Shown: positions 1-5,277 of the stretch, in pieces
Position numbering within the stretch: the stretch's first letter is position 1
How the letters are laid out: every line of letters starts with the position of its first letter
Assembly: GCA_946408305.1 (NCBI GenBank)
Contig: CAMJRQ010000099.1
Span: 1 to 5,277, forward strand
Direction: 5' to 3'
Source of the DNA: an uncultured Prevotellaceae bacterium
GTDB taxonomy: Bacteria; Bacteroidota; Bacteroidia; Bacteroidales; Bacteroidaceae
DNA length: 5,277 nucleotides
The notes under the pieces: model-generated
The model's database searches: none
What the model saw: only the letters and a program-made list of their open reading frames with translations
What the model was told of the DNA's origin: nothing
Translations under genes and position numbers: made by a program

Positions 1-1504
1 TGGCCACGTCGCGCAGGTGATTACGCACATTTTCGTGCTCGCCCTCCCAGGTGGTGTAGGAATGGAAGGTGCGCCAGTCGAAGCTCAGGTTGCGCCCGGG
101 TTTCACATAGATGGAGGTGCGCCAATAGGAGCCTTTGGGCACGACACCCGTGAGCAGGAGAGAGAACTCGGGATTAATGTTGCCCTTCACGCCGGCTGGA
201 ATCTGGACGGGCTTCGTGACGAGGTTCACCGTACCGCGGCCGTCGCCTTCGAGCCGGCGCTCCATCTTTCGCACGGCCGAGGCTGGAATGTCGGGGATGT
301 GGTCGAGATCGAAGGGCACGCCGTCGAGCTGCATCTTAACCTTGTCGGCTGGAAGAGCGATGTTCCTCTCGGGATGGTCTTCCACAAATGAGCCGTCGTT
401 CGTCTCCACCCATGTGCCGGCAAGCCAGTGCAGGATGTAGAGGTTGCCCCTGCGGCGAAGGACTGGGTTCTTCTCGTCGGGCGAGATAATGAAGGCCGAG
501 ACGGCCCGTTCCTTCGAGGCTTCCATCTGGCGGGCATAGGATGCCGGGGCGGTTTCTGGAGCAGCCTCGGGCAAGGCTTGGAGGGGAGTCTTGGCAAAGG
601 CTACTATGGCGATTGCCAGCACAGGCAGCAGGAAGATAGCTTTCAGAATGTGCCCGCGACTTGTTTTCTCTTTGTGCATCATAACGATTCGATTTTTGAT
701 TGAACCGTGCCCGAGGCCGTTGGCGAACGTCTGCAGTCGGCCGCCGCTGGCCTGTGTCACTAATAGGATTTGATATCTCGTTGCATCGATGCCTTGTTTA
801 AGAACAGCCTCGTCGGCTTCGTATTCGTGCACGGCCCGCAGGTCGCGGCCCAGGAGGCGGACGATGGGATTGAACCACTGTATGGCCTGCACCACCTGCA
901 GCAGCAGGATGTCCCACGAATGTCCGAATCGGGCATGCGCCTGCTCGTGGAGCAGGATGGAATCGCGCTCGCGGTCGTAGTCGGCAGCGCTGACGAGGAT
1001 GTGACGAAAGAAGCTGCAAGGCGCGAAGCGCCCGTTGCTGATGATTATTGTGTTCCCCTGACTGTCGCGGAGGTGCATCCCGCGCCGCAGGATGCCAATG
1101 ACCATAAAGAATCGGGCGGCAAGGACGAGTAAGGAAATCGCGAGGCCAAGGAGATAATAGATGTTCAGGGGCGTGAACAGGCGTGCACGTTCAGTTTCCT
1201 TCTGCTGCGCCACCGAGGCAGGCCTCCATGTTTCGGAATCGGGTCCGGCCATTTGCCCATCCATGATGACCGGCTCAACATCCGGAAGTACAACGCCGCT
1301 GAGCGGCATCTCCTCCTCGTCGAAAGTCAGATACGACGGTTTCGCCATTCTCAGTCTCAGCGCCGGGATTAGAATCGACAGACAGAGCGTGGAGAGGAGC
1401 ACCGCACGGTTTAGCCGATGGAACGTCTCGCGCCGGAGCAAGCAGACAAAGAGGGCATAGAGCACCGACAATAGCAGGGCTGATTTCAGAATGTAGAGCA
1501 TCAT
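1..1504 (-). CDS. M56-family (BlaR1-type) membrane zinc metallopeptidase, 3' end outside window
   Basis: The frame is open from an ATG at 1504 to the window edge, giving 501 codons without a stop. Visible parts in order are TM1 (about residues 3-22), TM2 (34-50), a loop with an acidic patch FDEEE (51-115), TM3 (116-138), a cytosolic protease domain, TM4 (286-304), a Pro/Ala/Glu-rich linker (306-325) and an extracytoplasmic region from about 326. The zinc site is HEQAH (H186, E187, H190), followed by WFNPIVRLL (210-218) and HEYEAD (226-231, E229 the likely third ligand). These are the standard M56 motifs, so the protease looks intact. Known relatives (BlaR1, MecR1) sense an envelope signal and trigger inactivation of a partner repressor. 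Here the ectodomain holds a TonB-plug-like stretch (389-431) and no penicillin-binding motif in the visible part. The start overlaps the upstream repressor stop as ATGA, with a second ATG directly after, so the pair is probably translationally coupled. The family call is firm; the signal is unknown. Confidence 0.93.
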   Translation of the reverse strand, partial: MMLYILKSALLLSVLYALFVCLLRRETFHRLNRAVLLSTLCLSILIPALRLRMAKPSYLTFDEEEMPLSGVVLPDVEPVIMDGQMAGPDSETWRPASVAQQKETERARLFTPLNIYYLLGLAISLLVLAARFFMVIGILRRGMHLRDSQGNTIIISNGRFAPCSFFRHILVSAADYDRERDSILLHEQAHARFGHSWDILLLQVVQAIQWFNPIVRLLGRDLRAVHEYEADEAVLKQGIDATRYQILLVTQASGGRLQTFANGLGHGSIKNRIVMMHKEKTSRGHILKAIFLLPVLAIAIVAFAKTPLQALPEAAPETAPASYARQMEASKERAVSAFIISPDEKNPVLRRRGNLYILHWLAGTWVETNDGSFVEDHPERNIALPADKVKMQLDGVPFDLDHIPDIPASAVRKMERRLEGDGRGTVNLVTKPVQIPAGVKGNINPEFSLLLTGVVPKGSYWRTSIYVKPGRNLSFDWRTFHSYTTWEGEHENVRNHLRDVA

Positions 1505-1977
1505 TGTTGGTGTAAATTGTGGATTAGGGAATTCGGGGGGCAAAAGCCTCCATCTTCAGCGGAAGAGACAGGAGCAGGAGCTGGCAGCTGTGAATTGATA
1601 AGCGCCAGCAGCTCACGCAGTTCGTCGTCGGAGATTTCCTCGTTCTGGACGAGATACGAGAACATCTTTCCCGCCGAGCTGCCGAAAATGGAATCCCTGA
1701 CTCCACCCACTACCTGCGAGATATACTTTTCGCGTGTGAGCATTGGCGAAAACATAAAGGTACGGCCTACGGCTGCCTTGCGCCGGTGTTCCACATAGCC
1801 TTTCGCTTCGAGTATCTTCAGGAAGGTGGCCACGGTGGTGTAGGCAGGCTTGGGCTCGGGATAGCGTTCCATGATTTCGTGTATGGATAGGGCCTGACGA
1901 CTGTCCCACAGGACATTCATCAACTGCTGCTCGGCTGCGGTGAGCTGCTTCAGGAGGCGGGGTGTTATTTGCTTCAT
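1501..1977 (-). CDS. BlaI/MecI/CopY-family winged-helix transcriptional repressor
   Basis: This is a 158-residue protein. Residues 10-80 match the Penicillinase_R winged helix: LTAAEQQLMNVLW (12-24), the SIHEIMERYP helix (31-40), the recognition helix around AYTTVATFLKILEAKGYVEH (45-64) and a wing ending GRTFMFSPML (71-80). Residues 83-128 (KYISQVV, FGSSAGKMFSYLV, EEISDDELRELLALI) resemble the helical dimerisation region, where the partner M56 protein normally causes cleavage. A tail of about 28 residues (PAPAPVSS to the end) is longer than usual and low in complexity. The ATG at 1977 is chosen because the family homology begins there and because a longer frame from 2037 would run through the likely promoter. 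The stop overlaps the M56 start as ATGA. It probably represses its own operon. Other targets cannot be told from this window. Confidence 0.94.
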   Translation of the reverse strand: MKQITPRLLKQLTAAEQQLMNVLWDSRQALSIHEIMERYPEPKPAYTTVATFLKILEAKGYVEHRRKAAVGRTFMFSPMLTREKYISQVVGGVRDSIFGSSAGKMFSYLVQNEEISDDELRELLALINSQLPAPAPVSSAEDGGFCPPNSLIHNLHQQ

Positions 1978-1997
1978 TTGGGCGGTGGGTTTGCCAT
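1974..1997 (-). other. Possible 7-codon leader ORF (MANPPPK) ending on the repressor start codon
   Basis: An ATG at 1997-1995 opens a frame of seven codons (M A N P P P K) that stops with TGA at 1976-1974. It overlaps the repressor ATG as ATGA, the same junction used at the two other gene overlaps in the window. AGGA sits one base upstream, too close for a normal ribosome site. Three consecutive prolines are a known slow stretch for ribosomes without EF-P help. It is very short, close to the predicted transcription start, and could be chance. Confidence 0.25.
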
Positions 1998-2006
1998 TTC
2001 CTACCG

Positions 2007-2038
2007 CAAAGGTCATAATAAACTGTCCTACCCCCAAA
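2007..2038 (-). promoter_or_regulatory. Predicted Bacteroidetes-type promoter for the repressor/M56 operon
   Basis: Read on the minus strand, TTTG (2038-2035) is followed after exactly 20 bases by GACCTTTG (2014-2007). The Bacteroides consensus is TTTG at -33 and TAnnTTTG at -7 with about 19-21 bases between, so only the first T of the -7 element is missing. Transcription would start near 2001-2003, about 25 bases upstream of the repressor ATG at 1977. This supports that start over the longer in-frame alternatives. The spacer also holds a weak inverted repeat, GGnCA-N8-TGnCC (2011-2028). Confidence 0.55.
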
Positions 2039-2065
2039 GGAACGGGGTGAAAAAGTTTTACCCCC
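2029..2065. promoter_or_regulatory. Operator-like cluster of TACCCC/GGGGT repeats upstream of the repressor
   Basis: The plus strand carries TACCCCC at 2029-2035 and again at 2059-2065, 30 bp apart, with an inverted copy GGGGT at 2044-2048 between them. This makes two overlapping dyads: ACCCC-N9-GGGGT (2030-2048), which encloses the predicted -33 element, and GGGGTnAAA-N3-TTTnACCCC (2044-2064). A bound repressor dimer would block the promoter, which fits autoregulation by the BlaI-type protein. The motif is not the classical TACAnnTGTA operator, so the assignment is inferred from position and symmetry. The remaining gap, 2066-2115, is AT-rich with no clear terminator hairpin or gene. Confidence 0.45.
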
Positions 2066-2115
2066 GCCTGGAAATTTAACGTTTATGTTTAGTTTAAGCT
2101 CCTATTTAGTAGTAT

Positions 2116-2790
2116 TTAACAGGAGAGGAAGCGAAGGAGATCTTCCTCGCTCGTCATGGCGAAGCGGAAGTATTGGGCGCGGCTCTGGTTGTAGGTCTGC
2201 TGGATGTAGCTGATAGTGGGATTGGGGCGGCCCTGGCGGAGGCTGTCGAGGGTGTCAGGGGCGAGGAGGAGGCAGTCGGTGGTGTCGTCGATATAGGGGT
2301 TGGCATAGATGCCGCGGTTGCCCATCATCTGATAGAGCCGGGGCTGGGGCGTGCGGGTGAGGGGGTCGACGTAGACTTCGCGGGTGTAGAGCGGATTGAG
2401 GCTGCCTTCGTAGCTGAGGCGGAGCTGCTGGAAGTGGTCGGGGGTTAGGCGGAGGTCTTTCCGTATCTCGAGTGGGACGCAGTAGTCGGCATAGTGCCCG
2501 GCGAGGATGTCGTCGAGTTCGTCGGGGTTGAGGATGCGGGGGCAGTAGCCGTGGAAGCGGAGCTGGCGAAGGGCGTCGAGCACATCGGCGGGCGGGTTCT
2601 GCCCGAGGAGGACAAAATGGACGTTGCGGCTGGGGCGGGCCGTGGGTTTATAGTCGGCCCCGAGCTGCTGTAGTCGCTGGGCGAGGGCACGGGGCGAAAG
2701 GCGGAACGTGCCGGCGGAGCAGACGACACGCCCCGAGAAGGGGGTCTCGGGGACGTAGTCGTCGAAGAGGGAAGGGAGGGGCTGGTTCAT
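2116..2790 (-). CDS. Hypothetical cytosolic protein with BRCT-like domain(s)
   Basis: This is a 224-residue protein with no signal peptide or membrane segment. Residues 17-100 fit a BRCT pattern: FSGRVVCSAGTF (18-29), LAQRLQQLGADY (37-47) with the typical LGA turn, HFVLLGQN (58-65), a helix DVLDALRQLRFHGY (69-82) and ILNPDELDDIL (86-96). Residues 150-224 look like a second, degenerate copy, with TTDCLLLAP (170-178) and TSEEDLLRFL (213-222) in the places expected for the third strand and last helix. BRCT domains bind protein or DNA partners, often in DNA repair or replication, but no catalytic domain is attached and no partner can be named. The ATG at 2790 is chosen because it overlaps the lipoprotein stop as ATGA; the longer frame up to 2979 gives Arg/Pro-rich shadow sequence inside the lipoprotein gene. 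The BRCT call rests on pattern reading only. It probably shares a transcript with the lipoprotein. Confidence 0.75.
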   Translation of the reverse strand: MNQPLPSLFDDYVPETPFSGRVVCSAGTFRLSPRALAQRLQQLGADYKPTARPSRNVHFVLLGQNPPADVLDALRQLRFHGYCPRILNPDELDDILAGHYADYCVPLEIRKDLRLTPDHFQQLRLSYEGSLNPLYTREVYVDPLTRTPQPRLYQMMGNRGIYANPYIDDTTDCLLLAPDTLDSLRQGRPNPTISYIQQTYNQSRAQYFRFAMTSEEDLLRFLSC

Positions 2791-3488
2791 TGGACTGCGA
2801 GCTGGCGAACGGTGATTTCGCTGGTGACCTGGCCGCTGGTGAGCTGGAGACGTGCCTCGCGGTCGGTGGCGGCCGTGTTGGCGGTCAGATGGAGCTCCAC
2901 ACGGTTGTACCCCTCTTGGCCTGCGCTCCGCGAGAGGGTGAGCCAGGCGGGCGCGGGCTCGGCAAAGGAGAGTTTCCACGCGTTGGCCACGCGGAAGGAA
3001 AGAGAGTCGAGCGTGAAGTGGGCGCTGTCGACGAGGCAGAAGGAGGCCTTCAGGGGGATGTTGGAATAGGGCGAGAGATACTCGTCGGCCGTGGGAGCGG
3101 GGCGCGAGATGTTGAGGCAGCCGAGCTGGGTGTAGGAGGCGTAGGCCTCGTATTCGTAGGAGTTGATGCGCAGATAGCCGCGCCGCGTCTGGCCGGTGGT
3201 GTTGGGCTCGAGGGTAACGGGCAGGTTGTAGAGGCGGAGGAGCTGGTAGCGCTCATCCACCTTGGCCTGGTCTTGTCCGCCGACCTGAATCCAGGGGGTG
3301 TCATCGGGGGCGACGCGCCAGCTGTCGAAGGTGTAGAACATGACGCTGTCCTGCGTCTGGTCGGCATAGAGGACGGACGAGACGGGGTATTCCACGCGGA
3401 GCAAGTGCTGCTCGGGGTCGTCGGCACAGGATTGGACGAAGGCAACGGCAGTAAGGAGCGCCGCAGCCGTGAGAACTGACTTTTTCAT
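2787..3488 (-). CDS. BACON-domain-like lipoprotein, probably outer membrane
   Basis: This is a 233-residue protein. It begins with a lipoprotein signal peptide: MKKS, a hydrophobic stretch LTAAALLTAVAFV, and a lipobox-like VQSC giving lipidated C21. The mature start C-A-D-D-P-E has acidic residues right after the cysteine, resembling surface-export signals of Bacteroidetes lipoproteins. Residues about 32-122 and 163-233 look like two Ig/BACON-type beta domains. The second is the clearer one, with W171, AWLTLSRSAG (181-190), the AATDREARLQLTSG pattern and a terminal strand ITVRQLAVQ. BACON domains are usually accessory beta-sandwiches thought to bind carbohydrate or mucin; no enzyme domain is present, so no reaction can be given. 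C124 and C151 could pair. The ATG at 3488 is preferred over 3518 because it starts the signal peptide and because 3518 lies inside the octamer repeat. An A-rich leader, not a Shine-Dalgarno site, precedes it. It lies 55 bp after lptD. Confidence 0.87.
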   Translation of the reverse strand: MKKSVLTAAALLTAVAFVQSCADDPEQHLLRVEYPVSSVLYADQTQDSVMFYTFDSWRVAPDDTPWIQVGGQDQAKVDERYQLLRLYNLPVTLEPNTTGQTRRGYLRINSYEYEAYASYTQLGCLNISRPAPTADEYLSPYSNIPLKASFCLVDSAHFTLDSLSFRVANAWKLSFAEPAPAWLTLSRSAGQEGYNRVELHLTANTAATDREARLQLTSGQVTSEITVRQLAVQ

Positions 3489-3500
3489 AGACTTTATTTT

Positions 3501-3540
3501 ATTAAACCTTATAACCATTTAACCTTTTAACCTTATAACC
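3501..3540 (-). repeat. Five tandem 8-bp units (GGTTAWAA type) between lptD and the lipoprotein gene
   Basis: On the minus strand the stretch reads as five consecutive octamers without gaps: GGTTATAA, GGTTAAAA, GGTTAAAT, GGTTATAA, GGTTTAAT. The first and fourth are identical, and all begin GGTT. It fills most of the 55-bp gap and ends 12 bp before the lipoprotein start codon. No TAnnTTTG promoter element is seen in the gap, so the repeats may act on the mRNA leader, bind a protein, or vary in copy number. The function is unknown. Confidence 0.85.
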
Positions 3541-3543
3541 TTC

Positions 3544-5277
3544 TCAATACCAGTCGACGTTTCCCGAGTAGGAGCTCTGTTTCTTCCATCGCAGGGCGTC
3601 GCGGAGAGTGCCGGCGTTGCACTGGAAGGTGAAGTTGTAGCTTGTGTAGGGGTGGAGGACGACTGAGCACGTCATGTTGAAGCAGTGGAGCTCACGCGAG
3701 AGGGAGGCGGTGGTCATGCTGAGCGAGTGATAGTTGAAGTCGTAGCCCGAGGAGTAGTTGATGCGCCATCCCTTGGCGATGGTCAGGTTGCCGGAGAAGT
3801 TGAGGGTGTGGGTGAGCTTATAGGGGTAGCGCATCTTCTTCTCGCGAATCTTGGCGGCAGTGTTCTCGCGCATAGAGACGCTGTAGCTGATGGTGAAGTT
3901 CCAGGGGAGGGAGAACTTGAGATAGCCGTCCTCGTCGACTCCGCCCTTGTTGTCGTCGGCACCCCCCTTGCGCCCTTTGGCCCGGTCGGGGTCTACGTTC
4001 TGCATCTCGGGGTCGACCTCCTCTTCCTCGTCGTATTCCTCGTCGTCTTCGTCCGTGGAGGCCAGTTGGTTTTTCTTCTTGCGGTCCTTGCCGAACCATT
4101 TCTTGAAGGTCTCGTTGTTGAACGTCTGCGACCAGCTCTGGCTCATCCCCTGGAAGCGGCCGAAGCGTCCGTAGGACCACTCGGTGCGGTCGCCCACGTA
4201 GACGCGGCCGTTCTCGTCCATCTGATAGGCGTAGGTGGCAAAGACGGCGTTCATGGAGAAGGTCTTGCTCTTGGTGAGCTTCAGGCGCAGCCGCATCGAA
4301 AGGTCGCTCCAGGGGCGGGTTTTGGCCGCCATGTTGTAGGAGAGCGAGCCGCCGATTTCGTCGATGAGGCTGATTTTGCGCACTCCGGTGGAATCCTTGT
4401 CGGTGCGCACCTTCATCTCCACGTTGTTCGAGACGTCGAGACTCACGCTGCCGGTCTTGCCCGAGCCGGCGGTGCCGTAGGAGCCGTGGCTGAAGGGCGA
4501 GTAGGTGACGGTGGAGACGTTGCCGTCGGCATCGGTGCGGACGTAGCTGTCGTAGAAGCCGTAGCGCGGGCGGCTGAAGTCGGGGGCGTAGGAGAAGCTG
4601 ATGGAGGGAGTGAAGACGTGGCGAATGGCCTGAATCTTCTTGCCTCCGGCCCAGGGCAGGGGCGTGTACATTCCGTAGAGCTTCGTGCTGGCGCCCAGTG
4701 AGAGGTTGTAGTTGTAGACGTTGTAGAAGCCATAGAGCGTGTCGCGACGGACGGCTCCGGCATCGGCATCCCACGACTGCATGATTTTGTTCGTGTACAT
4801 GCGGTCGGTGAAGGTGAACGAGGGGGTGATGTTGATGTAGTTCAGCACGGAGAAGCTGGCGTTGATGGGCACCTGGTGGCGCATGGCGTTCTTCCAGTCC
4901 TTGATGAACGAGCTGTGGAGCAGGAGGTTCTCCTTCGTGTTGATGCTGTTGGTGAGCGTTCCGGTGTAGGCGAGCGAGATTTTCTCGTACCAGCGCTCCT
5001 TGCCCACCATCTTCTTGCGCTTGAGGGGGTAGAAGCGGTTGAGCGAGATGTTCAGCGTGGGCATCGTCATCGAGATGCTGCTGTCGCGCATGTTCTGCGA
5101 GAGGTTGATTCCGCCCGAGAGGGTCAGTCCGATGTCGTTGAACGACTTGCTGTAGGAGACGCTGCTCGTGCGGGTGCTCTGGGTGTAGCTCTCGGGATTG
5201 TACATGCTGGTCAGGTTGTTGCGTTCGTAGCTCGAAGTGGCAAAGTTCACGCTGGCCGAGAACGACTGGGTGGGATT
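3544..5277 (-). CDS. lptD: LptD-like LPS assembly outer-membrane protein, C-terminal part (5' end outside window)
   Basis: The frame is open to the right edge, giving 577 residues and a TGA at 3546-3544. It is the beta-barrel part of a Bacteroidetes LptD. The opening NPTQSFSASVNF, the many alternating strands rich in Tyr, Ser and Asn (SLSYNMAAKT, LTHTLNFSGNLTIAKGW, WNFTISYSVSMRE) and the aromatic C-terminus DWY, expected for recognition by the BAM machinery, all support this. LptD with its lipoprotein partner LptE inserts lipopolysaccharide into the outer leaflet. Bacteroidales homologues are roughly 850-950 residues, so the N-terminal OstA-like periplasmic domain is missing here. The GTG at 5250 is not a real start because homologous sequence continues upstream of it. 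Residues about 391-452 of the visible part form a charged insert: a Lys-rich stretch, a run of Asp/Glu (4012-4053), then Gly/Lys/Asp-rich sequence, probably a loop between strands. The gene is followed by the lipoprotein gene and may share its transcript. Confidence 0.88.
   Translation of the reverse strand, partial: NPTQSFSASVNFATSSYERNNLTSMYNPESYTQSTRTSSVSYSKSFNDIGLTLSGGINLSQNMRDSSISMTMPTLNISLNRFYPLKRKKMVGKERWYEKISLAYTGTLTNSINTKENLLLHSSFIKDWKNAMRHQVPINASFSVLNYINITPSFTFTDRMYTNKIMQSWDADAGAVRRDTLYGFYNVYNYNLSLGASTKLYGMYTPLPWAGGKKIQAIRHVFTPSISFSYAPDFSRPRYGFYDSYVRTDADGNVSTVTYSPFSHGSYGTAGSGKTGSVSLDVSNNVEMKVRTDKDSTGVRKISLIDEIGGSLSYNMAAKTRPWSDLSMRLRLKLTKSKTFSMNAVFATYAYQMDENGRVYVGDRTEWSYGRFGRFQGMSQSWSQTFNNETFKKWFGKDRKKKNQLASTDEDDEEYDEEEEVDPEMQNVDPDRAKGRKGGADDNKGGVDEDGYLKFSLPWNFTISYSVSMRENTAAKIREKKMRYPYKLTHTLNFSGNLTIAKGWRINYSSGYDFNYHSLSMTTASLSRELHCFNMTCSVVLHPYTSYNFTFQCNAGTLRDALRWKKQSSYSGNVDWY

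Noticed and set aside
17..1132. Several plus-strand open frames of 60-124 codons at the left end
   Set aside because: They lie antisense to the M56 gene, whose minus-strand frame is continuous over the whole region and carries HEQAH, HEYEAD and four membrane segments.
1978..2037. Longer repressor start at 2037 (or the ATG at 2016)
   Set aside because: The extra residues show no family homology and would place the coding sequence over the predicted -7 and spacer region of the promoter.
2066..2115. Intrinsic terminator after the BRCT-like gene
   Set aside because: The stretch is AT-rich with short TTTAAC and TTTAGT direct repeats, but no GC-rich hairpin followed by a T run could be found on the minus strand.
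2791..2979. N-terminal extension of the BRCT-like protein up to 2979
   Set aside because: The added 63 residues are Arg/Pro/His-rich shadow sequence inside the lipoprotein gene; the ATGA overlap at 2790 gives a normal coupled start.
2790..3479. Plus-strand 229-codon open frame antisense to the lipoprotein gene
   Set aside because: Low-complexity Gly/Val/Glu-rich translation; the minus strand encodes a clear signal peptide and beta domains over the same bases.
3489..3518. Longer lipoprotein start at 3518
   Set aside because: It adds ten residues (MVIRFNKIKS) before a textbook MKK signal peptide start and begins inside the tandem octamer array.
3685..4701. Plus-strand 338-codon open frame antisense to lptD
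   Set aside because: Its product is a Val/Gly/Ala/Glu/His-rich shadow without a domain, created by the high-GC third positions of the real minus-strand barrel gene.
5248..5250. GTG as the start of the lptD-like gene
   Set aside because: The frame continues to the window edge with barrel-type sequence (NPTQSFSAS), so this is an internal valine codon.

Overview
The window looks like part of a Bacteroidales chromosome (Prevotella, Porphyromonas or a relative; the genus cannot be fixed from sequence alone). Evidence for this is a Bacteroidetes-type LptD barrel, a BACON-like lipoprotein with acidic residues after the lipid cysteine, an M56 peptidase with a TonB-plug-like ectodomain, a Bacteroidetes-style TTTG / nnnnTTTG promoter, and no convincing Shine-Dalgarno sequences. 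All five genes lie on the minus strand, so transcription runs from position 5277 towards 1. Both end genes are cut by the window edges.

Right part (3544-5277): the C-terminal 577 residues of an LptD-like outer-membrane LPS assembly protein. A 55-bp gap containing five perfect 8-bp tandem units (3501-3540) separates it from a 233-residue lipoprotein with two BACON/Ig-like domains (2787-3488). The lipoprotein's stop overlaps, as ATGA, the start of a 224-residue cytosolic protein with one good and one degenerate BRCT-like domain (2116-2790).

Left part (1-2115): an AT-rich gap leads into a promoter and operator-like region (2007-2065). This precedes a BlaI/MecI-type winged-helix repressor (1501-1977), coupled by another ATGA overlap to an M56 (BlaR1-type) membrane metallopeptidase (1-1504, 3' end outside the window). 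Together these form a repressor/sensor-protease pair: the membrane protein is expected to sense an envelope signal and trigger loss of the repressor, which probably controls its own promoter. No penicillin-binding sensor domain is visible. The ectodomain instead carries a segment like a TonB-receptor plug, so the signal need not be a beta-lactam.

The overall theme is the cell envelope: LPS export, a probable outer-membrane lipoprotein and an envelope-sensing switch. The BRCT-like protein is the odd member. No RNA genes, insertion sequences, CRISPR arrays or clear intrinsic terminators were seen. No stretch longer than 300 bases lacks a gene.
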